From assembly GCA_025362395.1 (NCBI GenBank), contig JANYGK010000037.1, positions 1 through 64,000 on the forward strand: a stretch of DNA of 64,000 bases, read 5' to 3'. A program made the position numbers and the translations under genes. The DNA is from Bacteroidota bacterium. GTDB lineage: Bacteria > Bacteroidota > Bacteroidia > B-17B0 > Aurantibacillaceae. How positions within the stretch are numbered: position 1 is the stretch's first letter; each line of letters starts with the position of its first letter. The notes below the pieces were generated by a model. That model was given only the letters and a program-made list of their open reading frames with translations, was not told the origin of the DNA and did not search any database. Shown in pieces: positions 34,293 to 43,975 of the stretch.

Positions 34293-35033
34293 ATGAACTT
34301 ATTTTTTCATTTAGGCAGGTATTTTATCCTTATTAAACGTGTGTTTAGTAAGCCTGAAAAAATGTCGGTATACGGAAAACAGATGGTTCATGAAATAGAT
34401 AATATCGGCATCAGCTCATTACCTATCATTGCCATTATTTCTTTTTTTATGGGTGGAGTAATTACCATTCAATCGGCTTTTGGTTTTACAAGCCCTTTAG
34501 TTCCTTTATATGCTGTGGGGTTTACGGTGCGCGAATCTATGTTGCTTGAATTTTGTCCTACCATTGTTTGCCTTATTCTAGCGGGAAAAATGGGATCAAA
34601 TATCGCATCGGAGATAGGCTCTATGCGGATCACCGAACAAATTGACGCCTTGGAAATTATGGGCATTAATTCGGCCGGCTATTTAATTTTACCTAAAATA
34701 TTAGCGGGTGTTCTTATTTTACCTTTTCTGATCGCTATCAGTATGTTCCTCGGTATTTTTGGCGGTTATGTAATGGGCATTGCTACTCACGCCTGTTCTG
34801 CTTACGAATACATATTTGGAATTCAGTATGGGTTTGAACCCTGGAAACTCTATTATTCTTTTACCAAGGTTATAACCTTTGCTTTTTTAATTACGTCTAT
34901 CTCTTCTTATTTTGGCTACTACACACACGGCGGCGCTTTAGAAGTTGGTAAAAGCAGCACATCAGCCGTTGTATACAGCAGCATTCTTATTTTAATTTTC
35001 AATTTCCTGTTAACACAATTATTTTTAACATGA
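34293..35033 (+). CDS. mlaE: MlaE-type ABC transporter permease
   Basis: 246 aa permease of the Mla/Mce lipid-transport family. The strongly conserved cytosolic block GKMGSNIASEIGSMRITEQIDALEIMGIN is present in full (quoted as family marker in parts: GKMGSNIASE, TEQIDALEIMGIN). Five to six membrane helices are predicted, for example LPIIAIISFFMGGVITI and ILAGVLILPFLIAISMFLGIF. The stop overlaps the mlaF start by 4 bp (ATGA). With mlaF and the distant mlaD it should move phospholipids between the inner and outer membranes. Confidence 0.9.
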   Translation: MNLFFHLGRYFILIKRVFSKPEKMSVYGKQMVHEIDNIGISSLPIIAIISFFMGGVITIQSAFGFTSPLVPLYAVGFTVRESMLLEFCPTIVCLILAGKMGSNIASEIGSMRITEQIDALEIMGINSAGYLILPKILAGVLILPFLIAISMFLGIFGGYVMGIATHACSAYEYIFGIQYGFEPWKLYYSFTKVITFAFLITSISSYFGYYTHGGALEVGKSSTSAVVYSSILILIFNFLLTQLFLT

Positions 35034-35797
35034 TCGAAATTAAAAGAATATCAAAAAGCTTTGGCGACCGTTTAGTGGTAGATGATGTATCCTTTACTTT
35101 TGAACAGGGTAAAACCAATTTAATTATCGGGGAAAGCGGCAGTGGTAAAACTACTATTATGAAATTAATGGTTGGTTTGCATGAAATTGATAAAGGAGAG
35201 ATTTTATACGATGGCTTGAACTTTCCTACTTTAGAGGTTAAAGAGAAGCAGGAAGTAAGAAAAAAAATAGGCATGCTTTTCCAGGGTGGAGCTTTATTTG
35301 ATTCACAAACCTTAGAACAAAATGTTCGCTTTCCTTTAGATATGTTCACGGACATGTCTCCCGCTGAAAAAATAGATCGCGTAAATTTCTGTTTGGAAAA
35401 AGTTCAGCTCTCAGGTAAAAACGACCTTTACCCGGGGGAATTATCGGGTGGAATGAAAAAACGGGCAGCCTTGGCGAGGGCAATTTCCAATAGTCCTCAA
35501 TACTTATTTTGCGATGAGCCTAACTCGGGCCTCGATCCCAAAACATCCATCGTCATCGATAACCTGATCCAAAGCCTAACACACGAATTTAATATTACCA
35601 CCATTGTTATTACACACGATATGAATTCGGTAGTGGAGATAGGGGAAAAAGTATTGTACATCTATAAAGGAAAACCTTGGTGGACAGGGAACGGAAAGGA
35701 CATCTTAAAAACCACCAATCCCGAACTATTGGATTTTGTATTTGCTTCCGGGTTTATGAAAGAAGTATTTAATGCCGTAAAAGAAAAGAACGGTTAA
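35030..35797 (+). CDS. mlaF: MlaF-type ABC transporter ATP-binding protein
   Basis: 255 aa ABC ATPase. Walker A is GESGSGKTT (residues ~34-42). The Q-loop region is IGMLFQGGALFDSQ, the signature motif is LSGGMKKRAALARA (the GMKKR form typical of Mla ATPases), Walker B is YLFCDEPNSGLDP, and the H-loop is VVITHDMNS. It powers the MlaE permease encoded 4 bp upstream. The MCE protein is encoded at 27.8 kb, so the complex is assembled from two loci. Confidence 0.92.
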   Translation: MIEIKRISKSFGDRLVVDDVSFTFEQGKTNLIIGESGSGKTTIMKLMVGLHEIDKGEILYDGLNFPTLEVKEKQEVRKKIGMLFQGGALFDSQTLEQNVRFPLDMFTDMSPAEKIDRVNFCLEKVQLSGKNDLYPGELSGGMKKRAALARAISNSPQYLFCDEPNSGLDPKTSIVIDNLIQSLTHEFNITTIVITHDMNSVVEIGEKVLYIYKGKPWWTGNGKDILKTTNPELLDFVFASGFMKEVFNAVKEKNG

Positions 35798-35837
35798 TAG
35801 ACTAACATTAGGATCCGTAATTTTAAATTTTAGAATC

Positions 35838-36722
35838 ATGAAAAAGAACCTTTTAATTTTACTGTCTGCTTTTTCATCCGGTGCATTATTTTGTCAAGAA
35901 ATCCCTTCAGGCTATAATGAATTAATAAGAGTAGCAGATTCTTTATACCATATAAAAGATTATAAAAATTCTGCAATTGTTTATTCATCAGCCTTTAAAA
36001 CAATGAGCTGGAAAGGTACTGAGCACGATCGTTATAAAGCGGCATGTTCTTGGGCTTTAGCAAATATTCCGGATAGTGCTTTCTTTTCTTTACAACGCAT
36101 AACAGATAATTTATATTTTGATAAGTATGATAAAATAATTATTGAAAAAGATTTTAATAGTTTACATGACGATAAACGCTGGCTGCCTTTACTTACTAAA
36201 ATTAAAGAAAATAAACTGCCTACAGGTTGGGTAAGGAGGGAAACAAAGCCGATGACCTATAAAATTTTCATGGCAGAAGGAGAGGGACAAACAGGTGGTA
36301 AAGCGGGGATAGTTAAGTCTATTGGTGAGCAACGGGGCGGTTTCGGTAATTTAATGCAAAGCTTTTCTTCTGAGAAGTATAGAGGTAAAAGGATTCGTAT
36401 GTCGGGTTATATGAAATCAGAAAATATAACGGAGTGGGCAAGTTTTTGGTTAAGAGTAGATAAAAAAGATTCTAAAGATTATTTATCATTTGATAATATG
36501 CATGATGGAAACACAGACCGATCTATTAAAGGTACCACTCCCTGGAAAAAATATGAGATTGTTTTGGATGTTCCCGATAATGCTTCTAATATTTATTTTG
36601 GTGCTATGGTTATAGGTAGTGGGCAAATTTGGTTTGAAAAAATGAATTTTAAAGTGGTTGATAAATCTATACCGACTACAGGAAGAATAAAAGACGAGCC
36701 GAACCTTGATTTTAATAAATAA
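35838..36722 (+). CDS. Exported protein with TPR-like N-terminus and jelly-roll C-terminus
   Basis: 294 aa. Signal peptide MKKNLLILLSAFSSGALFCQ. Residues ~25-130 are helical repeats (YNELIRVADSLYHIKDYKNSAIVY, WALANIPDSAFFSLQ). Residues ~140-275 are beta-rich, with RGKRIRMSGYMKSENITEWA, WFEKMNFKVVD and TTPWKKYEIVLDVPDNASNI, the pattern of a carbohydrate-binding-module-like jelly roll seen in Bacteroidota proteins. Ligand and role unknown. Located between mlaF and the RNA methyltransferase gene. Confidence 0.65.
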   Translation: MKKNLLILLSAFSSGALFCQEIPSGYNELIRVADSLYHIKDYKNSAIVYSSAFKTMSWKGTEHDRYKAACSWALANIPDSAFFSLQRITDNLYFDKYDKIIIEKDFNSLHDDKRWLPLLTKIKENKLPTGWVRRETKPMTYKIFMAEGEGQTGGKAGIVKSIGEQRGGFGNLMQSFSSEKYRGKRIRMSGYMKSENITEWASFWLRVDKKDSKDYLSFDNMHDGNTDRSIKGTTPWKKYEIVLDVPDNASNIYFGAMVIGSGQIWFEKMNFKVVDKSIPTTGRIKDEPNLDFNK

Positions 36723-36769
36723 AAAATAAAACATTGAAAGAAATAAAAAATACAGATTCCGATTTTGAA

Positions 36770-37924
36770 ATGAAAGCCACAACCTTACACGGGTTGGAAG
36801 ATACGTTGGCGAATGAATTAATGAAACTCGGTGCGCGGGATATCGAACCGTTTAAGCGCGGCGTTTCTTTTACCGGAGACAAAGGGTTTATGTACAAGGC
36901 AAATTTATGTTTGCGTACCGCACTAAAAATATTGGTGCCCATTTATTCATTTACAGCCGCTGACGAGCATGAGTTTTACGCTAAAATGAAGGAATATAAT
37001 TGGGAACAGTTTTTAAACCCGGAGGATACTATCGCAATCAACGCTACTTTAAATTCAGAAATATTTACGCATACGTTATACGTTTCTCAAAAATCGAAAG
37101 ATGCTATTTGCGATCGTTTTGTGGAAAAATTTCAGGTAAGACCAAACGTAGATCTTGATCAGCCGACATTGAGAATTTATGTGCACATTTTTAAAGACTT
37201 TGTCAATGTGAGCTTAGACAGCAGCGGTGACTCTTTATTTAAAAGAGGTTACAGGGTCAACATTGATACTGCACCTATGAAAGAAGTATTGGCTGCAGGC
37301 ATGGTTCTATTATCGGGCTGGCAGCCGCATTTACCCTTAATCGACGGGATGTGCGGAAGCGGTACGTTGGGAATTGAAGCGGCTCTATTTGCCAATAATA
37401 TTCCGCCGGGATGTTTCAGGGAAGGTTTTGGTTTTATGAAGTGGCATGATTATGAACCGGAGTTATGGGATACAATTTATTCATCTTCCATTAATCGCAT
37501 TAAAGAAGATATGCCGGCAATCTATTCAAGCGATATTGATAGTGTTCCTTTAGAAATGGCTAAGAATAATGCAGCCGTTGCTAAAGTAGAAGATGTCATT
37601 CAGTATGAGCAAATTTCCTTTTTTGATGTCATGCCTACAAAACCCCGCGGCACTATTTTATTGAATCCACCGTATGATGAGCGCATGAAAATGGAAGATA
37701 CCAATGCGTTTTATAAGCAGATAGGAGATAAATTAAAAAAAGATTTCGGTGGCTGGACAGCCTGTATCATCACGTCTAACATGGAAGCCATAAAACACAT
37801 CGGCTTACATCCGAGTAAAAAAACAACCTTGTTTAATGGCGCTTTAGAATGTAAATTATTAAAGTTCGAAATGTACAGCGGTTCTAAAAAAGCGTCTAAA
37901 CAAAGTAAAGACACTGAGCTATAA
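36770..37924 (+). CDS. THUMP-domain SAM-dependent RNA methyltransferase (RlmL/YpsC-like)
   Basis: 384 aa from the ATG at 36770 (MKATTLHGLEDTLANELMKL, the family's normal start); the track's TTG at 36734 adds 12 weak residues. The N-terminal THUMP region (~1-150) is followed by a Rossmann methyltransferase. MCGSGTLGIEAALFANN is the SAM site, and ILLNPPYDERMK carries the NPPY motif of base N-methylation. The length fits single-domain RlmL/YpsC-type enzymes, which make N2-methylguanine in 23S rRNA. The exact target cannot be read here. Convergent with rdgB, 5 bp apart. Confidence 0.85.
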   Translation: MKATTLHGLEDTLANELMKLGARDIEPFKRGVSFTGDKGFMYKANLCLRTALKILVPIYSFTAADEHEFYAKMKEYNWEQFLNPEDTIAINATLNSEIFTHTLYVSQKSKDAICDRFVEKFQVRPNVDLDQPTLRIYVHIFKDFVNVSLDSSGDSLFKRGYRVNIDTAPMKEVLAAGMVLLSGWQPHLPLIDGMCGSGTLGIEAALFANNIPPGCFREGFGFMKWHDYEPELWDTIYSSSINRIKEDMPAIYSSDIDSVPLEMAKNNAAVAKVEDVIQYEQISFFDVMPTKPRGTILLNPPYDERMKMEDTNAFYKQIGDKLKKDFGGWTACIITSNMEAIKHIGLHPSKKTTLFNGALECKLLKFEMYSGSKKASKQSKDTEL

Positions 37925-37929
37925 ATGGT

Positions 37930-38505
37930 TTAGAGGGCATGCATGTAAACCAGTAGTTTTTGTAAGGCAATTTTTCGGTGCGAGATCGTATTCTTTTCTT
38001 CAAAGCTCATTTCAGCAAATGTTTTTGTATAGTCCTGAGGCATAAAAACAGGGTCGTATCCAAAGCCGTTTGTGCCTTGTTTAATGCGTGTAATAGTTCC
38101 GTTAACAGTGCCTTCAAATAGATGTTCTTTGCCGTTTAAAACCAAGGCCATTACTGTTTTAAAATGGGCTTTTCTGTTTTTAGTATCTCTTAATTCAACT
38201 AATAATTTATCAATATTATCATTATCATTTTTTTGCTCACCAGCGTAGCGTGCCGAATAAACTCCCGGTGCTCCGTTAAGTGAATCTACCAATAAGCCGC
38301 TGTCGTCTGCAAAACAGTTTGTGTTAAATTTTACAGCTATCGTTTTAGCTTTTAACAAAGCATTTCCCTCAATGGTTTCAGCTGTTTCCTCAATCTCCTC
38401 TTCATCGTTTATGTCGTAAAGACTTAACAAATTAATAGACGGCGGCATTAGGCTTTTTACCTCTTTTATCTTATTTTTGTTATGTGTGGCGAATAGTATA
38501 TTCAT
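37930..38505 (-). CDS. rdgB: dITP/XTP pyrophosphatase
   Basis: 191 aa, HAM1/RdgB family; hydrolyses non-canonical purine triphosphates (ITP, dITP, XTP) to monophosphates and so keeps them out of DNA and RNA. Signature blocks are ATHNKNKIKEV, FADDSGLLVDSLNGAPGVYSARY (broken here for length), GTNGFGYDPVF and SHRKIALQKL. The 5' end faces the polysaccharide-export permease gene with only ~20 bp between start codons, so promoters must overlap coding sequence or lie inside the genes. Confidence 0.92.
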   Translation of the reverse strand: MNILFATHNKNKIKEVKSLMPPSINLLSLYDINDEEEIEETAETIEGNALLKAKTIAVKFNTNCFADDSGLLVDSLNGAPGVYSARYAGEQKNDNDNIDKLLVELRDTKNRKAHFKTVMALVLNGKEHLFEGTVNGTITRIKQGTNGFGYDPVFMPQDYTKTFAEMSFEEKNTISHRKIALQKLLVYMHAL

Positions 38506-38524
38506 AGCTCACAAAGGTAACAAT

Positions 38525-39343
38525 ATGGAGTTTGAAATAAAACCGCGTAGTAAATTTAGTTTAGGATTAAAAGAATTGTGGGAATACCGTGAACTATTTT
38601 ATTTTTTTACCTGGCGCGATGTTAAAGTAAAATATAAGCAAACGGTTTTAGGTTTTTTGTGGGCAATTCTTCAGCCTTTATTTATGACAGTTATTTTTAC
38701 TGTTTTTTTGGGAGAATCAATTTCCGCTAAAACACACCTTCCTATCCCTTATCCCGTGTTTGCTTTAAGCGGTATGTTGTTGTGGGGTATTTTTAGTAGT
38801 GGCATGAGCAATGCCGCAAATAGCATGGTAAACAATGCCAACATTATTAAAAAAATTTATTTCCCCCGTTTAATCATCCCTATTTCCGCACTATTAGGCG
38901 CTTTAATCGATTTTTTTGTCGCAATACCTGTTTTTATAATTACACTTTTTATATATAAAGTGGAGCTCAATTTTTCAGCTTTACTTTTTTTGCCCGTAAG
39001 CGTTTTTATAACCTGTTTATCAGCTATGGGTTGCGGCCTTCTGTTAGCGGCACTCAATGTTAAGTACAGAGATGTGCGTTACATCATTCCTTTTTTGGTA
39101 CAGGGGCTTTTATTTATAACGCCTGTTTTATTTCCTTCTAATATATCTCAAAACCCTATCGCTCAGTTTTTCTTACAATTAAATCCTTTATCAGGCGCCT
39201 TAGAATTAACAAGGGCATTATTTACAGGGTACACCATAAATATGGAAACTGTTTTTTTAAGTATGGCAGTGTCTGTGCTTTTATTTATTACAGGAGTCGT
39301 TTATTTTAGAAAAACTGAAGGTTATTTCGCTGATTTAGCATAA
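38525..39343 (+). CDS. Polysaccharide ABC exporter permease, Wzm-like
   Basis: 272 aa from the ATG at 38525; the track start at 38477 reads through the rdgB start region. ABC-2 type permease with the YKQTVLGFLWAILQPL motif of O-antigen/teichoic-acid exporters and six membrane helices (for example VIFTVFLGESI, FFVAIPVFIITLFIY, FLVQGLLFITPVLFP). It is the first gene of the surface-polysaccharide locus and pairs with the ATPase 4 bp downstream. It would flip the completed lipid-linked polymer across the inner membrane. Confidence 0.88.
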   Translation: MEFEIKPRSKFSLGLKELWEYRELFYFFTWRDVKVKYKQTVLGFLWAILQPLFMTVIFTVFLGESISAKTHLPIPYPVFALSGMLLWGIFSSGMSNAANSMVNNANIIKKIYFPRLIIPISALLGALIDFFVAIPVFIITLFIYKVELNFSALLFLPVSVFITCLSAMGCGLLLAALNVKYRDVRYIIPFLVQGLLFITPVLFPSNISQNPIAQFFLQLNPLSGALELTRALFTGYTINMETVFLSMAVSVLLFITGVVYFRKTEGYFADLA

Positions 39344-39347
39344 TACA

Positions 39348-40541
39348 TTGAAACCGATTTTAGAAATACAGAATGTCAGTAAAAAGTTTATGATCCATCA
39401 TGAACAGCAGCCTTATTTAAGTCTGCGCGATTCTATATCTACTATTTTTAAAAGGAAGCATACCAAGGAAGATTTTTGGGCCTTAAAAGATGTAAGCTTT
39501 GATGTAATGCCGGGTGATACTGTTGGGATAATTGGTAAAAATGGTGCAGGAAAATCAACCTTATTAAAAATACTCTCTAAAATAACGCCTCCTACTTCCG
39601 GTAAGATTACAGGCCGCGGTCGCATAGCCAGTCTATTGGAAGTTGGCACAGGCTTTCACCCGGAGCTTAGCGGCCGCGAAAATGTTTTTATGAACGGCTC
39701 TATATTAGGAATGCGTCGTTCAGAGATCTTAAAAAATTTTGACGCTATTATTGATTTTGCCGGTGTTGAAAAATTTATTGATACGCCTTTAAAGCATTAC
39801 AGCAGCGGTATGCAATTACGCCTGGCATTTGCCGTAGCGGCTTTCCTTGAAAATGAAATACTGATCATTGATGAGGTACTTGCGGTAGGCGATGCAGAAT
39901 TTCAAAAAAAATGCATGGGGAAAATGAGCGACGTGAGCAAAAGCGGAAGAACTATTTTATTTGTAAGTCACAACATGAGCGCCATCGCGCAATTATGTGC
40001 TTCATCTGTTTTTTTAATTAACGGCACCGTTAGGCAAACCGGTAAAACAGAAGATGTGATTGGCGCCTATATTAATTTAAGCAGCGGCAATAATGAAAGT
40101 ATATTCCGACCTCAAAACAGGCTTGGCCCGGGCGAGGTAACGGTTACGAACCTTACTCTGAATAAAAAAGAATTATTGTCAGGCGAAAAAATGACCCTTA
40201 CATTTTCATTATCTAAAAAAGTTCCCATAAGCTCTGTTTACCTCGATTTCAGGATAGATAACCACATGGGAGAGAAGTGTGTGTGGATCAGCGACAAGCT
40301 AACCATAAAGCCTAAAGAGGATACAAGTGTGGATAAAGTGATCTATGAAATTCCAAGGTTAAATCTTAATATCGGTATTTATCATATTACTTATTGCCTG
40401 TTCATTAATAACCGGGTAGAAGATATGGCAGATAATTGTCTTGCTTTTGATGTCATGGAAAATAATTTTTACCCTAACTGGAAATTTCCACCAAAGGAAC
40501 AAGCCAATGTCTTGGCTGATTTTACAACGCATTATGAGTAA
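39348..40541 (+). CDS. Polysaccharide ABC exporter ATPase with C-terminal substrate domain, Wzt-like
   Basis: 397 aa beginning with TTG. ABC domain: Walker A GKNGAGKST, FHPELSGRENVFMNG (typical of Wzt/TagH ATPases), signature YSSGMQLRLAFAVAA and Walker B ILIIDEVLAVGD. Residues ~245-395 form an extra beta-rich domain (VTVTNLTLNKKELLSGEKMTL, SVYLDFRIDN), like the Wzt carbohydrate-binding domain that recognises the capped chain end. That makes a terminal modification, for example by one of the locus methyltransferases, a likely export signal. The next gene overlaps by 8 bp. Confidence 0.9.
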   Translation: MKPILEIQNVSKKFMIHHEQQPYLSLRDSISTIFKRKHTKEDFWALKDVSFDVMPGDTVGIIGKNGAGKSTLLKILSKITPPTSGKITGRGRIASLLEVGTGFHPELSGRENVFMNGSILGMRRSEILKNFDAIIDFAGVEKFIDTPLKHYSSGMQLRLAFAVAAFLENEILIIDEVLAVGDAEFQKKCMGKMSDVSKSGRTILFVSHNMSAIAQLCASSVFLINGTVRQTGKTEDVIGAYINLSSGNNESIFRPQNRLGPGEVTVTNLTLNKKELLSGEKMTLTFSLSKKVPISSVYLDFRIDNHMGEKCVWISDKLTIKPKEDTSVDKVIYEIPRLNLNIGIYHITYCLFINNRVEDMADNCLAFDVMENNFYPNWKFPPKEQANVLADFTTHYE

Positions 40542-41250
40542 ACTATCTAAATATATGGACATGAAGCTGACGAATCTTTTTGACAGAGGGTTCAGAAAAA
40601 GCAAAGAGCAAATTATTAAAAAGATTGTTTCCGCGGCTTCACATGATTATTTGCTAGCTCATCTCAGCGGCAATATAGTTATACCTTACAATGCCTGGAG
40701 CATTTCGCCGCAAGGCATGATGGTAATTGTGAACCATGTTTTAATAAATAACGTAAAAACAATTGTAGAATTCGGAACAGGTATCAGCACTGTATTTTTA
40801 AATAACTTATCCATAAAAAATAATCTTGATCTTAAAATAATTTCTGTTGATCATGATTTAAACTGGCAAAATACGGTCAAAGAAAAATATAAAGTGTATA
40901 ATGTAGAATTTATTTGCGCGCCCTTAAATACAAAGCAGACATTTAAAAATGAACAATACCTTTGGTACGATCATAACCTGTTAAAACATATTGAAAAGAA
41001 AAAAACGGACTTTGTAATTGTTGACGCGCCAATAGGCAACGGAAATTTATATGAGAGGGCCGGGGCTTTCGAGTTTTTTAAAGAAGAACTCATGGGTGCG
41101 AATTTTAGTTGTTATTTAGATGATACGAATGAAGGCCCTTTAAAAGAGATTATGTTGAATTATTTTCCTGATGCAAAGTTCTATCCTGATTTCAGTATCG
41201 CGGGCTTAGGCAACTCGTATGAGATAGAGCCTGTGATCTTTACAAAATAA
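40534..41250 (+). CDS. Putative SAM-dependent methyltransferase of the polysaccharide locus
   Basis: About 238 aa from the ATG at 40534, which overlaps the Wzt stop (ATGAGTAA); the track start at 40441 is in another gene. The Rossmann signature is VKTIVEFGTGISTVFLNNL, with the acidic strand end IISVDHDLNW and a DFVIVDAPIGNG strand. This fits class I methyltransferase-like proteins common in polysaccharide gene clusters. Its place right after the Wzm/Wzt genes suggests sugar or chain-end methylation. Substrate unknown. Confidence 0.6.
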   Translation: MSKLSKYMDMKLTNLFDRGFRKSKEQIIKKIVSAASHDYLLAHLSGNIVIPYNAWSISPQGMMVIVNHVLINNVKTIVEFGTGISTVFLNNLSIKNNLDLKIISVDHDLNWQNTVKEKYKVYNVEFICAPLNTKQTFKNEQYLWYDHNLLKHIEKKKTDFVIVDAPIGNGNLYERAGAFEFFKEELMGANFSCYLDDTNEGPLKEIMLNYFPDAKFYPDFSIAGLGNSYEIEPVIFTK

Positions 41251-41252
41251 AT

Positions 41253-43076
41253 ATGTGCGGCGTTTTAGGATATTCAGGAAATTTTGAAAAAGAAAAATTA
41301 AGCGCCGGGCTTGAAAGGATAGCGCATCGAGGTCCTGACGGACATGGTATTTTTTTTCATAATAAAACAGCTCTTGGTCACCGCCGATTATCTATCATTG
41401 ATGTTTCAGAAAACGCAAAACAACCGCTGGAAGTGCTTGATCGTTATGTGATCACATTTAACGGGGAAATTTATAATTACCTTGAGCTGAAACAAGAGTT
41501 GGCTAAAGAAGGCTTTGTTTTTAAAAGTAACAGCGATACAGAAGTCTTGTTATATGCATACGTAAAGTGGGGCAGGGCTTTTGTAAATAAACTAAACGGC
41601 ATGTGGGCGTTTGCCATTTATGATAAAAAGGACGGCTCTCTTTTTTTATCGAGAGACCGACTAGGTAAGAAGCCGTTGTTTTATTCACTTTCAAAAGCAG
41701 GTATTGTTTTTTCTTCTGAAATGAAAGGCATTTACCCTTTTTTGAAACAGGTAGCTATCAATTATACGACAGCCGCCATAGCGCTTAATAATAGTTTCGG
41801 CTACGAAAGTACAGAGCATTGCCTTATAGAAGGTATACTCCGGTTTCCGGCCGGTACTAATGCAATTTATACAGATAGTGATTTAAAGTTTGAAACGTTT
41901 TGGCACCCCGAAAAAATTAAAACAAACGTTCCTGAAAACTATAACGAACAAAAGGAATTATTTCGCGAGCTTTTCCTGGATGCCTGTAAAATTCGCATGA
42001 GGAGTGATGTCGCTATTGGTACTGCACTTAGCGGTGGGCTTGATTCGAGCGCCGTTATTTGCGCGATGTCGCATCTTAGTAAAGATACTAGTACACAAGC
42101 TCATACTCAAAAAGACTGGCAGCACGCATTTGTTGCTTCGTTCCCGGGCACGGCATTGGATGAGACCAAATATGCAAAAATGGTTACGGATCATCTGAAT
42201 ATTGAAGCTCATTTTTTAAATATAGATCCTTTAAAAGATTTGGACGCTGTTTTTTATAAGACCTATTTATTTGAAGAATTGTTTTATGCGCCGGTAACGC
42301 CCTTTGTGCAATTATACGAAAATGTAAAATACAATGGGGTAACCGTTAGTATAGACGGTCATGGCGCTGATGAGCTTTTTGGAGGATATCCGTTTGATAT
42401 GGATGCAGCGCTTATTGACAGCTTACTGGGCTTATCAAAATTTAAAAAAATACTGGAAGCTATTAATAATACATCAGGCAAAGCGAAGCATACCGATTAT
42501 AATAATAAACTTAAATATGCGTTACTGAATAAATATCCTTTTCTCCGTAAATTTTCAAAGCATCTTAATTTAGTTCCTAAAATGGAACAGTTCGATTTTT
42601 TAAATTCGACTCTTTTTCACTCTTCTTTTAAAACGATTTTACCAACCCTGCTTAGAAACTACGATCGGTATTCTATGATGAACGGTGTTGAAATAAGAAT
42701 GCCTTTCCTGGATCACAGAATCGTTGAGTTTGCTTTTTCTATACCGTATACTTCTAAAATAAGGAATGGCTTCGGGAAAGCCATCGTGCGCGATGCTTTG
42801 GCAGACTTGATGCCGGAGGCGATCGCGTATCGTAAAGATAAAATAGGATTTAATGCACCTATGAACTCCTGGATGAATAAAGAATTGAAAACATGGATCG
42901 GTGATCTGATCCATTCAAACGACTTTAATAATTCAACGCTGATTGATAAGAAAATAACATTTGAAACAGTAAACAGGGCGATTACCAAAAGTGATATGAA
43001 CTTTATGGAAGGCTCGAAAATATTTGAACAATTAATTCCGGTGATCTGGGAAAAATCATTAACCTATGCTAAGTAA
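41253..43076 (+). CDS. asnB: Asparagine synthase-like glutamine amidotransferase
   Basis: 607 aa. The N-terminal nucleophile Cys2 (MCGVLGYSG) and RIAHRGPDGHG form the class II glutaminase. The synthetase domain holds the PP-loop LSGGLDSSAVI (about residue 260) and DGHGADELFGGYPFD. In cell housekeeping AsnB makes asparagine; inside surface-polysaccharide loci close homologues amidate uronic acids on sugars. Given its place between a methyltransferase and glycosyltransferases, the latter is plausible. The stop overlaps the next gene by 11 bp. Confidence 0.85.
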   Translation: MCGVLGYSGNFEKEKLSAGLERIAHRGPDGHGIFFHNKTALGHRRLSIIDVSENAKQPLEVLDRYVITFNGEIYNYLELKQELAKEGFVFKSNSDTEVLLYAYVKWGRAFVNKLNGMWAFAIYDKKDGSLFLSRDRLGKKPLFYSLSKAGIVFSSEMKGIYPFLKQVAINYTTAAIALNNSFGYESTEHCLIEGILRFPAGTNAIYTDSDLKFETFWHPEKIKTNVPENYNEQKELFRELFLDACKIRMRSDVAIGTALSGGLDSSAVICAMSHLSKDTSTQAHTQKDWQHAFVASFPGTALDETKYAKMVTDHLNIEAHFLNIDPLKDLDAVFYKTYLFEELFYAPVTPFVQLYENVKYNGVTVSIDGHGADELFGGYPFDMDAALIDSLLGLSKFKKILEAINNTSGKAKHTDYNNKLKYALLNKYPFLRKFSKHLNLVPKMEQFDFLNSTLFHSSFKTILPTLLRNYDRYSMMNGVEIRMPFLDHRIVEFAFSIPYTSKIRNGFGKAIVRDALADLMPEAIAYRKDKIGFNAPMNSWMNKELKTWIGDLIHSNDFNNSTLIDKKITFETVNRAITKSDMNFMEGSKIFEQLIPVIWEKSLTYAK

Positions 43077-43965
43077 AAGCCCTGCCCCGGTTGTTTTATT
43101 TGTATACAACCGTCCAAGACATACGCAACAAACTCTTGAAAGCTTAGCGAATAATTTACTCGCTAAAGTAACGGAACTATATGTTTTTGCTGATGGCCTT
43201 AAACCAAATGCAACTAACGAAGACAAAGATAAAATAGCTGAAACAAGACACATTATTAAAAACGCGGCGGGTTTTAAAAATGTGATACTCGTCGAAAAAG
43301 AAAAGAATGAAGGACTTGCACACTCTGTCATATCAGGAGTTACAGAAATAGTAAATAAACATAATCGCGTCATAGTATTGGAAGACGATCTGATCGTATC
43401 CTCTTTTTTTCTTGACTTTATGAATGATGGATTAGAACTTTATGACTCTTCACCAAATATTTATTCCATAAACGGATTTATGTTTCCGATCGAACATAAA
43501 AAAAATGAAACAGTATTGCTTCCTTATACATCTACCTGGGGTTGGGCTACATGGAAATCAAAATGGACTGCCTTTAATACTAAAATGCCGGGCAAAGAGT
43601 TTTTAAAAAATAATCCGTTTTTGGAGGGAAGGTTTAATTTAGGAGATTACAGTTATACGGATATGCTTGATTACGGAAATAATGCATGGGGTATAAAATG
43701 GTATTTTTCGGTATTTTTAAGAGGAGGTTTAAATGTTTTTCCAACATATTCTTTAGTAAAAAATATTGGTTTCGACGGCTCAGGTACGAATGGCGGAAAT
43801 GCAAGTGACTTTCACGGCGACTTTAGATCCGAAAAAGTTGTTATGTCGCATTTAGAGGGTATGGATCTTGAGTTTTTTAACAAGTTTATCAATTATTTTA
43901 AAAAAGAAAATATATCTTTACTCAGGAGGCTTATAAATCGTTTAAAGAAGGGTTTGAAAGCATAA
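43066..43965 (+). CDS. GT-A fold glycosyltransferase
   Basis: 299 aa. It starts APVVLFVYNRPRHTQQTLESL, an N-terminal GT-A pattern, followed by ELYVFADGLKPN and the metal-binding acidic motif RVIVLEDDLIVS. STWGWATWKSKW is a segment seen in this group of bacterial transferases. Sugar donor and acceptor are unknown. It overlaps the asnB 3' end by 11 bp and precedes two acetyltransferase genes. Confidence 0.75.
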   Translation: MLSKSPAPVVLFVYNRPRHTQQTLESLANNLLAKVTELYVFADGLKPNATNEDKDKIAETRHIIKNAAGFKNVILVEKEKNEGLAHSVISGVTEIVNKHNRVIVLEDDLIVSSFFLDFMNDGLELYDSSPNIYSINGFMFPIEHKKNETVLLPYTSTWGWATWKSKWTAFNTKMPGKEFLKNNPFLEGRFNLGDYSYTDMLDYGNNAWGIKWYFSVFLRGGLNVFPTYSLVKNIGFDGSGTNGGNASDFHGDFRSEKVVMSHLEGMDLEFFNKFINYFKKENISLLRRLINRLKKGLKA

Positions 43966-43975
43966 CATAATAAAA

